The notes beneath the pieces were generated by a model. The model made no database searches, was not told the DNA's origin, and saw only the letters and a list, made by a program, of their open reading frames with translations. A stretch of 64,000 bases of DNA from Akebia trifoliata (lineage: Eukaryota; Streptophyta; Magnoliopsida; Ranunculales; Lardizabalaceae): the NCBI GenBank assembly GCA_017979445.1, contig CM030710.1, positions 12,324,248 to 12,388,247 on the forward strand, written 5' to 3'. Positions 11,715 to 22,869 of the stretch are shown here, piece by piece (the first letter of the stretch is position 1; every line of letters starts with the position of its first letter). The translations under genes were made by a program, and so were the position numbers.

Positions 11715-12863
11715 TGTGGCATCCCGCCAAAACGCTAACACAAATCCCCAGTCAGATCTCGAGGTACTAGGTGGCACCTCGAAATTTCAGCATGCTCTCC
11801 TCTGTTTATGTTAGCATTCCAAGGCGTTCAACCATCACCTGATAAACTACATACATTCCTGTATATATACATCCAAAATATAATACTAGCAGAAGCCTAT
11901 ATACATCTAATAATGTATAAAAATCAGAGTGTGGAAAAAGAAGTTTATATACATGATTATACAGGAATTTCTCACTCTAAAAAAATTTCTATCACTTAGA
12001 ACAAAATCTATATTACTCTCAGACAAATCAACACCACTAGGGGTAATAACCCCAATACTTACCACGTAATGGACTCTGGTCGTCTATCTGACCCACCAGA
12101 TGGTCCTCACTCACTAGTTTTATACCCGCCTCGCCAACTACAAGTTCTGAAGCTAAAAAAAATAGGAAGGAACGGGTGAGTAACAATGGTTACCCAGTAA
12201 GGAAACAAATAATTTCTGCCAATAACCCCTCCTAACATGAACAAATAAGCATACTAAATCATTTTAACAATATAAAATTTTACAGAATAAACTACGATTA
12301 ACTAGTACATATAGACAGGGATGAGCAACTAAACATTTTAAAACTCACATTACATCGATCATCATTACTCACTATAACATTCTCTATTTATACAAATCTA
12401 ATTGATCAAATGGAAACATTAAACATGGATTTCATTTTATATATCAAAATAAGTAACAGATACATAATACACAATGGTGGAGTATTGGAATTAGAGAGTT
12501 GGGATTCACGACTGGATCGCTCCCAGTCGAGACATGATGTTATAATTCTTCTCTGGCTTTTAGTTCTTGATTTTGTGGCTGGTCGCTGCACTTACCATGC
12601 TTGGTTGATAATTTATCTGGCTCAAGCTAGCCGTTTGACGTGATTATAAGCAATGGGTCTCTTTTCGATGTGTCAGAACGTTCGACTACTATAGAATATT
12701 AGTGATCACAGACTAATCATTTTCGTTTATGCCTATCAGGCATGCATGTGATTCCCAAATATACAAACCATTCGTATACGATCACCTTTACATTACAAGT
12801 TCACTAGTAAAAATAGAGAGGAATAATCCGGATTCCAGTTGTGACTCCACTCTCATACGCGTC
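11715..12863 (+). mobile_element. Family P solo LTR copy D, left part
   Basis: It starts TGTGGCATCCCGCCAAAACG. The flank ACATC (11710-11714) pairs with ACATG (24729-24733) beyond the right end, giving a 5-bp target duplication with one mismatch. It is interrupted at 12863 by element Q1; the right part is 22870-24728. Together the halves make a solo LTR of about 3.0 kb without internal region, shorter than copies B and F by about 0.4 kb. Confidence 0.82.
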
Positions 12864-13654
12864 GGTAGACACCCCATTTTTACACTCGCCTGATTAATCA
12901 ACTCGTCAATCCGAATGCAATGATTCCCAAGGATGGAAGTGTACTCCATTGCTTTATTTTGTTACCAGATATGTTTCAGAAATCCGGATGAGGTATCTCG
13001 AACTGACAAAACCTTAGAAACCACGCTACGCTAGGAAAATACGACCCTAGAAACATAGAAATAATCATCTTGCAGACCAAAAAGAAACTTCACGATAAAA
13101 ATCACTAAAAAATTACCAAATTACCAAAATACCCCTAACCTCAAAACAACCCTAGAGTCTACGTTACGCTTAGGAAAACTCTCTCGAACACATAAAATAA
13201 CAAATAGGAACCAAAGAAATCATTTCACCAACTTTAACAGAATTTGACAAAATTACGAAAATGCCCCTCATAAAAGTTCACAATCATTTCACATAAAATT
13301 TTTCATAAATGACACAAACCAACATTTTCATTGAATTCCTTACAAAAAATCGATTCTAAAACATCCTAGAACATTAAAAACCGACTTAAAACGTGAAAAG
13401 TCCTCTCCGGGGGTAGAACGGTAATTTCACAATTTTCATAATTAAAAAAATTCAAAATTAATAAATAAAACATTAAATAATTAAAGTGAAACATTGATGA
13501 AATTAATTTAAAAATTGAAACTAAAAAATCGATCAATCGGACTTTCAGGTAAAATTGTTGAGGGTTCGTGGGATATTTCTTTAAGGACCCCTCCATTTGG
13601 GGGTCCAAAGAATTAAAGATATTTTAGAGGGGGGTTCTCCAAAAATTAAAAGTA

Positions 13655-13815
13655 AATCAAGCAAGACTGAAGTCAAGGTATTAAAGTCAATCAAGTGAGA
13701 CTGAAGTCAAAATTAAAGTCAATTAAGCAAGACTAAAGTCAAGATATTAAAAGTCAATCAATTAAGACTAAAGTCAAAACATTAAAAGTCAATCAAATAA
13801 AACCAAAAGTCATAA
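13655..13815 (+). repeat. U3 subrepeats in the Q1 5' LTR
   Basis: Five to six degenerate units of about 30 bp on the theme AAAGTCAATCAAGNNAGACT. They are mirrored at about 21910-22075 in the 3' LTR and in both Q2 LTRs. The position just upstream of the TATA box suggests enhancer-type repeats; that function is inferred. Confidence 0.75.
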
Positions 13816-13994
13816 TAGAATTATAATTGATTAATAACTCTATCTAATAGAGTTCTAACTTAAAAACAATTCTACCTAAAACAACTCTAATTAAAACACA
13901 ATTCTACCTAAAATAAGTCTAACTAAAACACAACTCTAATTAAAAGATCTCTAATTAAACACTAACTCTATCCAAATCAACCCCTAAAAACATC

Positions 13995-14002
13995 TATAAA
14001 TA
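13995..14002 (+). promoter_or_regulatory. TATA box of the Q1 5' LTR
   Basis: TATAAATA sits in the context CATCTATAAATAGAGG and is conserved in the Q1 3' LTR (22257) and the Q2 3' LTR (41103). It is the probable core promoter of the element. Confidence 0.75.
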
Positions 14003-14604
14003 GAGGTGCTCACACCCTATTTTCGTATCAAATCATAAACCCTAAGAGAAGTAGGTCTAGAAGCTCTCCTAGCCCCCCATAAACCCTAGTTTTGGAGCCC
14101 CAACTCCTTACCTAACATCCCTCCTTCAATTTTAGTCTAGAAAACACCTAAAATCCCTCCAAAAACACCCCCAAATCCGCAACAAACTTGAAGAGTTCAG
14201 ATCCAAAAACAAGGAGATACCTTGATCTAGGAGATCCGAAGTCAAATCCGGAGACAGAACGAACCAAGGGAGTACAATACAAAGAGCTCTTTTTGTTAGA
14301 TCTGAGGGAACAAAATCCTTGCTATCGGAAAGGTATGTAATTTTTTTATTTTTATCTAGATTTTCAGCAATGTGATATATTTGGGAAGTTAGTAGAGACC
14401 GGCTTTGACCGGGCGGGGTTGGTGCCTAACACCTTCCAACCCCGTAACATGATCCCCAAATTCAGATTTTTTTGTGGTAGATTAGTTCTTTTTATCCATG
14501 TTAGAGTCAGTTTGGTTCCTAGACAAAAATAACCAGGTGGCGACTTCCAAACCTCAAGAGTCAAAAGCGGATCCGCGCACCCCGCGGATCGAGGGCGCTT
14601 TCAG

Positions 14605-14622
14605 TGGCGACTCCACTGGGGA
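14605..14622 (+). promoter_or_regulatory. Q1 primer-binding site (tRNA-Arg type)
   Basis: TGGCGACTCCACTGGGGA starts two bases after the 5' LTR. It is complementary to the 3' end of plant tRNA-Arg (acceptor ending GGAGTCG-CCA), the primer used by Tat/Ogre-lineage elements. Confidence 0.85.
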
Positions 14623-14849
14623 CTATTGAGGATCAAACTTTAAAAACCCCAAGTATGGGAGCATTGCCAAGATGACCTAGATTTTTTTTATTATTTAGTT
14701 GGATTTATTTTATTTATTTTTTCTATTTATTTATTTTTTGTCTTGATTGTAGATGATTTTGGGTATTGCATTTTTTTTCCAATTAAGGATCATTTTTTGA
14801 TGACCCCTAAATAATGAAAGATTCAAATTGACCTATGAAAATGATGGAA

Positions 14850-15216
14850 TGATGAAGGTTGGACAGAAATATTAAAATTTTTTTAGAGAATATTCTAGTG
14901 AGAATTAAGTTTGGAAGCCTATTAATAAAACATAGATCTCGTCGAGTAGATTAATTTAGAATCTGAGTTCACTCAATTTCGTTATCGAAAGCCTTAGATA
15001 TCATCGATGCAAGTTCAATCTGTAAATCTGAAATTATTTCTGAATGAAAGTTGGGACAGCAACGTTAAAACGTTTTTACAGAACATTCTGGTGAGAACTA
15101 AGTCTGGACACCTATTAATAAAATGTAGATCTCATCGAGTAGATTAATTTAGAACTTGAGTTCACTCGATTTCATTATCGGGAGCCTTAGATATCGTCGA
15201 TGCAAGTTCAGATTGT
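14850..15216 (+). repeat. Q1 leader tandem repeat, 2 units of about 190 bp
   Basis: Units start at about 14850 and 15041. Each contains GTTGGGACAGC-like sequence, a GAANNTTC motif (14888 and 15081), CACCTATTAATAAAA-type sequence, GTAGATTAATTTAGAA and ATCATCGATGCAAGTTCA-like sequence. Q2 has four units of the same repeat. Confidence 0.85.
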
Positions 15217-15654
15217 ATTTTCCTAATTCATAGAAACTCTGAATTTATCTAATGTTGACACAATTAATGTTCTTGAGAGTGAGCTCATCTCAACCATTGT
15301 CATTCTATCATCAATGTAACACCTATTGGAATCTCGATTTATTTTGGATCACCCAAAAGTGATCATTGATTGGACCTTAAAAATTATAAAAATTATGCCT
15401 ATTGCAATGTTTGTTTGATCATTATCATATGCCATATTTATTGATTAATTTACCATGATCTTGCTTGAAATACATGATTGATGTTGATCGTAATGTTAAT
15501 GTGCTTATGTGATGGGAATAATGTGATCTTAATTGAATATTCATATGATTTGAATGATTTTGGTTTTGATTAAATGTATGATTGGTTTGATTGGATCCAT
15601 GGGCCCATTTGTTTGAAAAAGGTCCCGGGCACACCCCACCCTGTTTTGCACACA

Positions 15655-16110
15655 CCACATGCCCGTTTACTGTTTTACTCACTTACACGTCCCATTTAGC
15701 CAACGTGGCACAAGTGCGTGGCCCGGTCTCTTCGGAGATGCGACGTCATTCATGAAACCCACAACTCCAGTCACGTACCTTAGGGTATATCAAACTGGGG
15801 GCATCAATATGCTGGAGCGACCTGAGCCTTTGACCTATTATAAGCCACACAGTCACATGTCCCGATTGCCAACATAGTACTAGTACGTGGTCGGTCCCCT
15901 CGTGGGATGCCAAACCATTTATGAAAGCTACAACTCTTGACTCGTACCCGTAGGTATAAAAGATAGTCTAAGTATATCAATTGCACTTCTTGGTCAAAAC
16001 CGGTGCCTAAGCAAGATCTTGCCCCGCTGTACCCTACTGTACGAGGGGGATAGACTACGTCTATTCTAGACGAGAGGTATTTAAGTGGGCCCTTGCTCAG
16101 CATTGTGCGC
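15655..16110 (+). repeat. Duplicated leader block in Q1
   Basis: Two diverged units of about 165-180 bp: one around CACGTCCCATTTAGCCAACG (15686), the other around CACATGTCCCGATTGCCAAC (15852). Both continue into GTGGNCGGTC and the CATTYATGAAA block. The same pair exists in Q2 at 34415-34860. Antisense frames of 99 and 109 aa cover the block but diverge by frameshift between elements, so it is not called a gene. Confidence 0.65.
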
Positions 16111-16599
16111 CACCTCTCAACTGGAGATCAAACTGGCTGTTTTTGGCTTCAGAGAAGTGAATTGAGATTTTAGATTATCACCTATACGGTATATCAAACC
16201 AAGTCACCACGTATCGAAAGGTATATAGGTGTGCTTGGGCAAGGGTGGCCAGATAAAAATGCATTGCACGTAGTAAGCTTAGAGTCTAGAAACCTTTCCA
16301 GTAGGTCACGACTCGAACTTATCGTGGGTGTTCCCGGGTTGTTTATTGAATGAATGCATGTGATTGATGAATGTATGTGAGTGATGTGAATGATGAGATC
16401 AAGAATGTATAGTTGTCCTCAAGGATAAAAAATTTTCTTTTTGAAAATTAAAATGGGTGCACCGACCCAATAAAGAATCCATTTTTTGCAATAATTTATA
16501 ATGACCCAGTCCATCTCGATCCAATAATCATGATGGGTCGGGCCATTTAGATCAAAATGGAAATCAAATTCTTTTCTAAATTCGGGTTTCAACCCATTT

Positions 16600-16760
16600 T
16601 TAAAGAAGAGAAATGGTTTACAAAAGGAAAGTATTTTCTAGAAGAAATGTTCTCTAAAAAATATATATTTTTTTTTCAGAAAAAGTGGTTTCCATAAGAA
16701 CAAGATTTTTCAAAAAAAAAAAGTTTCCTAGAAGAAAAGAGAATGAAGGAAAAATGATTT
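16600..16760 (+). repeat. Degenerate purine-rich short repeat in Q1
   Basis: Iterations of AAAAGGAAAGTATTTTCTAG / AGAAGAAATGTTCTC-like sequence. The Q2 counterpart (35440-35800) is longer, so length varies between copies. Confidence 0.6.
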
Positions 16761-17199
16761 ACAAATGATATATTCAATAAAATCTCAGGATTCTTAAAAA
16801 TGTTATCAAGGGGTTAATACCGAAATTGACTAAATCTACCTTTGATGGGGTCATATAGGATTATCATTGTATGTAAGCTCAATCGTCCATCGTCTAGCTA
16901 AGGTTGTAAATCCGGTCAGTTAGAGTAAACGTCAATATCAAGTCAACAGTCAGAAATGACCTCAAAATTTTTCAACATCGTCCAGTTGTTTTTTGAAGAT
17001 CATAGTGCTTCAATCCTACTGGTTATAAGCAATATCTCAGTCCTCAGTCCTAATCAAACTCGTGTGGGTACTTGTCTTGAGTTTTCATGAGTCATTTGGG
17101 TTAGCTCGAGTCCTTTTTTCCAACAAGGTCATGTCTTCCTTAGATTGAGTCTACTTTTTCCTATTGAGTCAAGTTAGTTCATCGAGTCTATAGAGGTGT

Positions 17200-17530
17200 C
17201 TGTTGCCCCATCTAAAATTGATCGGATAAAGGAAATTTTTGAATACCTCGAGCACATTAACGAATTAACTAATAATTTGATAGATTTCGTTTCTAAACAA
17301 GAAGATAAGAGTCAGGCTCAACCTTTAATCGAGAAAGGAAAGGTCTTTAACCTTGAAACAAAAAATAATTCCTAAAGAGATTCAAATAGAAACCATCTTA
17401 TCCCTAAAGGAACACGAGGGGATAATGAATTTACTCAGAAATTTCAAAAGACTTGTTCGTGTGATCATATGAGGGTATGTTAGGTACAAGCTTGGGTGTT
17501 GTTCAACACGGAATAGATACTCGTCTATAT
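17200..17530 (+). pseudogene. Q1 gag scrap and RT opening
   Basis: From about 17205 the plus strand reads PSKIDRIKEIFEYLEHINEL and continues to about 17370, which I take as a gag-type N-terminal remnant because its counterpart in Q2 (36413) is similar. From 17435 another frame reads SEISKDLF, stop, SYEGMLGTSLGVVQHGIDTR. This matches the motif before the Tat/Ogre reverse transcriptase, usually FAWSYEDMPGL followed by V-x-H-x-L. The RT core (YLDD), RNase H and protease are absent; the sequence jumps to integrase within about 60 bases. Confidence 0.6.
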
Positions 17531-17585
17531 CGATGGAATTAAAGAAGATGTTATAAAATGTATCAGCACTATCCTTACTACATCT

Positions 17586-18303
17586 CGTGTTTCAAATCAC
17601 ATATTATCAGTCGATATAGGGGTACCTTTTGAACTGATCTCTGATAATGGGTCGTACTTCAAAGCATAAATCATTACTCTATGTTTAAAGTTGAAGATCC
17701 GGAAGCACAAATCATCCCCCTACCATCCTCAGATCAATGGAACGGTTGAAGCAGTTATTAAGAGTCTCAAGACTATCATCAGGAAAATATGTCAATCACA
17801 TCGAGATTGGTTAGAAAAATTATCATTCCCGCTATGGACATATCGAACTTCAATTCGATCCTTTACTGGAGCTACTCCCTACTCCTTAGTGTATGGCATG
17901 GAAGTAGTCTTGCCAGTTGAAATGGAAATTTCGTCTCTCAAGGTCTTGTTGGAAAATCATTTGTTAGAAACAGATTGGGTTTGACAACAGTATGAAGAAT
18001 TAAACTTGATCGAAGAAAACGAGTTAAAGCCCTGTACCATGTGCAAGCTTATCTAAGAAGAGTCACCCGTGCATTTGACAAAAAGGTCAAAGCTCATCAT
18101 TTACAAGTCAAGGATTTAACAATCAGACTTCAAAGAAAATTGAACACTCCTCCTCGACTATAGGAGAAAGTCTGAACCCAATTGGAGAAATTCATTCATT
18201 AAGGAAATACTGTCAGGAAAAGCTGTCAGACTTCAAGATCATGATGGAATCGAGTTACCAAAACCAACTAATCTTAACCAAATCAAACGGTACTACATTT
18301 AAG
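17586..18303 (+). pseudogene. Q1 integrase C-terminal half
   Basis: The frame reads VPFELISDNGSYF (the D of the integrase DDE motif in I-x-D-N-G) and then SPYHPQINGTVEAVIKSLK, in which the last E is the catalytic Glu. It continues RTSIRSFTGATPYSLVYGME up to a stop at 17984. Further frames to 18303 give the C-terminal tail ending QIKRYY. These are standard Ty3-gypsy (Tat) integrase landmarks. The zinc-binding HHCC domain and the first catalytic Asp are missing. One stop follows YFKA and frameshifts occur after 17984, so no enzyme is made. Confidence 0.85.
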
Positions 18304-18660
18304 GAGGCCATTTTTGTCCGAATCAATTTTCCTATTACCTAGTTCTTTATTCTCCTTTCTCAACCCCTTTTGCAGCCTATTCAAAAAGAGAAAAATTGTG
18401 CCTTTTATTTCTTAGCCCGATCACCTAACCTAGGGGAGGGAATTATTCGAACTACGTTTTGGTCTGATCCCAAAATTCTGGGGTACGTAGACAACCTGAG
18501 AAGTTACTTCAGGCCCGACCACATCAAAAAAATAAAAATAGATTCCCCGACAAAGAAAAAATCTAAAAAAAAAATTCAAAAGAAAAAAATTGTCACAGTG
18601 GGGAAGAAAATTCAAGGAAAAAGAAAATAATTTAAAAGGAAATGTCACACAAGGGGCATT
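18304..18660 (+). other. Q1 post-pol segment with conserved CTACGTTTTG block
   Basis: It contains AACTACGTTTTGGTCTGATC and GGGGTACGTAGACAACCTGA, a block conserved in Q2 (37650-37700), followed by lysine-codon-rich A tracts. The 86-aa frame at 18370-18630 is mostly this and low-complexity Lys/Ile, and is not called a gene. Confidence 0.6.
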
Positions 18661-18819
18661 TGGGTTTTTGAGCCTCAAAATCCCTTTCTTTTTATACCTA
18701 GTCCTAAGCTTACCCATGAAAGTCCTCATAAGTACCGTGCGAGAAGTCAAGGAAGATAGCAAAGCATGATCAGACAACAACTCCAGAAGTTCAGAAGGGA
18801 AGAAGAAGAAAAAAATCTG

Positions 18820-19024
18820 CTAAGTTGAAAACCCAAAAAGGGCGGCTTAGGCAAAAATTAAGGTAAGCTCGCAAGGTTGAAGATCTGAAAGGATGACCTT
18901 GGCAACAATCAAAGCAAGGAAAAAATAAAAAATTGTAAGCTCACTAGATCGAAAACCTAAAAAGGCGATCTAGGTAAAAGCTAGAGCATGCTCGCTAGAT
19001 TGAAAACCTGGATAGGCAATCTAG
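18820..19024 (+). repeat. Stem-loop array in Q1 (4 units, compensatory stems)
   Basis: Four units each place an 8-base arm, an A-rich loop with an inner CC(C/T)...(A/G)GG pair, and the complementary arm. Unit 1: CTAAGTTG 18820-18827 with CGGCTTAG 18843-18850. Unit 2: CAAGGTTG 18872-18879 with TGACCTTG 18894-18901. Unit 3: CTAGATCG 18944-18951 with CGATCTAG 18966-18973. Unit 4: CTAGATTG 18995-19002 with CAATCTAG 19017-19024. Units 3 and 4 are perfect; 1 and 2 pair with G-U wobbles as RNA. Stem sequence changes between units while pairing is kept. Q2 has the same array at 38033. Confidence 0.85.
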
Positions 19025-19689
19025 GCAAAACTTAGAGCTATAAAAAAATAAAAGAAAATCTCCGTTGAGTTGAGAAGCTGAAAAGGTAGCCTGAGCCGAA
19101 ATATCAGAAGTCCGAATGATCAAGTTTCAATACCCAATTTGAACCAAATATAGACTCAGTGGATACAAGTATCTCGTCTATGATTGATCTGAAGAGTTTC
19201 ATATCCCTAAGTGAACCGACGGGGAGAAAGAACAAATTCTATGATGAATTTCAGAAAGAAATATTTTGTTCCAATGTCTTTGAGCCTGACTCAAAATCTT
19301 CAATATAAAAAGTCAAAATTAAAAGTTAAACCTTTATTGCGCTTGCGGTAATCAAGGATTTCAAACTTTCATAACAAGGGCACTTCCTTTTTTCTAAAGA
19401 GTACAGTTTCTCCCCTTACACTAGGGGCATTTATTTTCAAATTATATTCAATTATCCCTATTGCAATGTTCCTTGTCAAACTAGGGGCATTTTTATTCTG
19501 ATGCCTGGTCAATTTCAACCCCAAAGGATAAGGTTAACTTTGCATTAAAGGTTACCCTCTTGATAGCAATTTTGAAAACTCCTCAGATTCAAAGAGAGTT
19601 AAAATATTTACCAGACCTTCATAAAATCTAACTTTTTATTAAAAAAAAAAGTCAAATGCGAGGTTAATCCCCCGTTTGTTCCCTCAAAG

Positions 19690-20775
19690 CTTAGTTCATT
19701 ATTCTTGCACCCTGGGCAGGTAGAATAGAACTTCCTAAAAAAGAAAAAAATTAGTTCATTACTCTTTCACTCCGAGTAGGTAGAGTAGAACTTCCCAGAA
19801 AAAATTAGTTCATTACTTTTTCACTTCGAGTAGGTAGAGTAGAACTTTCAAAAAAAAAATTAGTTCATTACTCTTTCACTCCGAGTAGGTAGAGTAGAAC
19901 TTCCAAAAAAAAATTAGTTCATTACTCTTTCACCCTGGGCAGGTAGAGTAGGACTCCCAAAATAATTAGTTCATTACTCTTTCACTCCGAGTAGGTAGAG
20001 TAGAACTTCCCAAAATAATTAATTCATTACTCTTTCACCCTGGGCAGGTAGAGTAGGATTCCCAAAACAATTAGTTCATTACTCTTTCACTCCGAGTAGG
20101 TAGAGTAGAACTTCCCAAAATAATTAGTTCATTACTCTTTCACCCTGGGCAGGTAGAGTAGGACTCTCAAAAAGCTTGGTTCATTACTCTTTCACTCCGA
20201 GTAGGTAGAGTAGAACTTTCTAAAAAAAAATTAGTTCATTACTCTTTCACCCTGGGCAGGTAGAGTAGGACTCCTAAAAAATTAGTTCATTACTCTTTCA
20301 CTCCGAGTAGGTAGAGTAGAACTTCCCAAAAAAATTAGTTCATTACTCTTTCACCCTGGGCAAGTAGAGTAGGACTTCTAAAAAGCTTAGTTCATTACTC
20401 TTTCACTCAGGGTAGGAAGAGTAGAACTTCCCAAAAAAAAATTTAGTTCATTACTCTTTCACTCCAAGTAGGTAGAGTAGAGTAGAACTTTCCAAAAAAA
20501 AAATTAGTTCATTACTCTTTCACCCTGGGCAGGTAGAGTAGGACTTCTAAAAAGCTTAGTTCATTACTCTTTCACTCCGAGTAGGTAGAGTAGAACTTCC
20601 AAAAAAAAAAAAAAAACAAAAATAGTTCATTACTCTTTCACTCCAGGTAGGTAGAGTAGAACTTCCCAAAAATAATTTAGTGCATTACTCTTTCACTCTG
20701 AGTAGGTAGAATAAGACTCTCAAAAAAATATAAATTTATTACTCTTTCACCTAGAGTAGGTAGAGTAGGACATTT
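19690..20775 (+). repeat. Q1 satellite-like array, about 20 units of 52-55 bp
   Basis: The unit theme is TTAGTTCATTACTCTTTCAC, then CCGAGTAGG or CCTGGGCAGG, then TAGAGTAGAACTTCCC and an A run. Two monomer types occur: A (ACTCCGAGT) and B (ACCCTGGGC). From about 19913 to 20390 they alternate B-A-B-A, giving a dimer of about 105 bp. Outer TACTCT/AGAGTA and inner ACTC/GAGT or CCC/GGG are self-complementary. It lies between the pol remnant and the 3' LTR. Confidence 0.95.
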
Positions 20776-21115
20776 AACTTTCTCCCAACTTTTGCTCAGA
20801 TTTGTCTCAAATATCATTCAAATTTTCTCGAGTTTTGTTTTACTCAGATTTTACTCAATTTCACACAGTGCACATACTTGCACTTTTTAGTCAGGGAGAA
20901 TTCTCTAAAGTTCAAGGATCTGATACTGTCAGTGAGAGCTCTCGCTCAAGGACCTGACAATCTTTTAATTCGGGGAGAGCTTTACCCTCAAGGATCTGAA
21001 CGCCCCGACGAATTGCTAAATCAGGTTGCAAAATGAACTGTCACTAGCTTTGGCATTCAGATATCGCACTATCTACCAAAATAGATTTGCTATCTAGTTT
21101 GCTTCAACCCTCTGC
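20776..21115 (+). other. Q1 3' untranslated segment
   Basis: Unique sequence between the array and the polypurine tract, with GGATCTGA-repeated motifs (CAAGGATCTGATACTGTCAG and CAAGGATCTGAACGCC). Q2 has a close match at 39780-40070. Confidence 0.7.
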
Positions 21116-21129
21116 CAAAAATGGGCATC
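21116..21129 (+). promoter_or_regulatory. Q1 polypurine tract
   Basis: CAAAAATGGGCATC immediately precedes the 3' LTR start TGTAGAC. The purine run is weaker than in Q2 (CAAAGAGGGGCATC). Confidence 0.7.
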
Positions 21130-22864
21130 TGTAGACACCCCATTTTTGCACTCGCCTGATTAATCAACTCGTCAATCCGATTGCAATGATTCCCAATGAT
21201 GGATGTGTATTCCATTGCTTTATTTTGTTACCAGATATGTTTCAGAAATCCGGATGAGGTATCTCGAACTGACAAAACCTTAGAAACCACGCTACGCTAG
21301 GAAAATACGACCCTAGAAACATAGAAATCATCATCTTGCAGACCAAAAAGAAATTTCACGATAAAAATCACTAAAAAATTACCAAATTACCAAAATACCC
21401 CTAACCTCAAAACAACCCTAGAGCCTACGTTACGCTTAGGAAAACTCTCTCGAACACATAAAATAACAAATCGGAACCAAATAAATCATTTCACCAATTT
21501 TAACAGAATTTGACAAAATTACGAAAATGCCTCTCATAAAGTTCACAATCATTTCACATAAAAATTTTCATAAATGACACAAACCAACATTTCCATTAAA
21601 TTCCTTATGAAAAATCGATTCTAAAACATCCTAGAATATTAAAAACCGACTTAAAACGTGAAAAGTCCTCTCGGGGGTAGAACGGTAATTTCACAATTTT
21701 CATAATTAAAAAAATTCAAAATTAATAAATAAAACATTAAATAATTAAAGTGAAACATTGATGAAATTAATTTAAAAATTGAAACTAAAAAATCGATCAA
21801 TCGGACTTTCAGGTAAAATTGTTGAGGGTTCGTGGGATATTTCTTTAAGGACCCCTCCATTTGGGGGTCCAAAGAATTAAAGATATTTTAGAGGGGTTCT
21901 CCAAAAATTAAAAGTAAATCAAGCAAGACTGAAGTCAAGGTATTAAAGTCAATCAAGTGAGACTGAAGTCAAAATTAAAGTCAATTAAGCAAGACTAAAG
22001 TCAAGATATTAAAAGTCAATCAATTAAGACTAAAGTCAAAACATTAAAAGTCAATCAAATAAAACCAAAAGTCATAATAGAATTATAATTGATTAATAAC
22101 TCTATCTAATAGAGTTCTAACTTAAAAACAATTCTACCTAAAACAACTCTAATTAAAACACAATTCTACCTAAAATAAGTCTAACTAAAACACAACTCTA
22201 ATTAAAAGATCTCTAATTAAAAACTAACTCTATCCAAATCAACCCCTAAAAACATCTATAAATAGAGGTACTCACACCCTATTTTCGTATCAAATCATAA
22301 ACCCTAAGAGAAGTAGGTCTAGAAGCTCCCCTAGCCCCCCATAAACCCTAGTTTTGGAGCCCCAACTCCTTACCTAACATCCCTCCTTCAATTTTAGTCT
22401 AGAAAACACCTAAAATCCCTCCAGAAACACCCCCAAATCCGTAACAAACTTGAAGAGTTCAGATCCAAAAATAAGGAGATACCTTGATCTAGGAGATCCG
22501 AAGTCAAATCCGGAGACAGAACGAACCAAGGGAGTACAGTACAAGGAGCTCTTTTTGTTAGATCTGAGGGAACAAAATCCTTGCTATCGGAAAGGTATGT
22601 AATTTTTTTATTTTTATCTAGGTTTTTAGCAATGTGATATATTTGGGAAGTTAGTAGAGACCGGCTTTGACCGGGCAGGGTTGGTGCCTAACACCTTCCA
22701 ACCCCGTAACATGATCCCCGAATTCAGATTTTTTGTGGTAGATTAGTTCTTTTTATCCATATTAGAGTCAGTTTGGTTCCTAGACCAAAATAACTAGGTG
22801 GCAACTCCCAAACCTCAAGAGTCAAAAGAGGATTGGCGCACCCCGCGGATCGAGGGCGCTTTCA
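21130..22864 (+). mobile_element. Q1 3' LTR
   Basis: It starts TGTAGACACCCCATTTTTGC and ends GAGGGCGCTTTCA. It is colinear with the 5' LTR and retains the TATA box (22257-22264) and the U3 subrepeats. The TSD copy GCGTC follows at 22865. Confidence 0.93.
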
Positions 22865-22869
22865 GCGTC

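Larger units (their letters stand above)
12864..14603 (+). mobile_element. Q1 5' LTR
   Basis: It starts GGTAGACACCCC (the canonical TG has mutated to GG) and ends GAGGGCGCTTTCA. U3 carries a run of TAAAGTCAATCAAG-type subrepeats at 13655-13815. TATAAATA at 13995 gives a likely transcription start some 25-35 bases downstream. A conserved block near the 3' end (GTTGGTGCCTAACACCTTCC) is shared with all Q-family LTRs here. Confidence 0.92.
12864..22864 (+). mobile_element. Q1: complete non-autonomous Tat/Ogre-like LTR retrotransposon
   Basis: A full-length 10.0-kb element with LTRs of 1,740 bp (12864-14603) and 1,735 bp (21130-22864) and a perfect target duplication GCGTC at 12859-12863 and 22865-22869. 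A primer site at 14605 and a polypurine tract at 21116 are both present. Over the first 400 bp of the two LTRs I count by eye about a dozen substitutions (about 3%), so the insertion is fairly young. The interior is not functional: only scraps of gag, the opening of RT and the C-terminal half of integrase remain, without protease, the RT core or RNase H. Non-coding parts fill the rest: leader repeats, a duplicated block, a purine-rich tract, a stem-loop array and a satellite array. Element Q2 shares this architecture, so the deletion is inherited and not new. It sits inside family P LTR D. Confidence 0.92.

Noticed and set aside
13366..21872. Identical minus-strand frames in both Q1 LTRs (13366-13608 and 21651-21872)
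   Set aside because: They are duplicated only because the LTRs are duplicated. Composition is AT-driven and no domain is seen.
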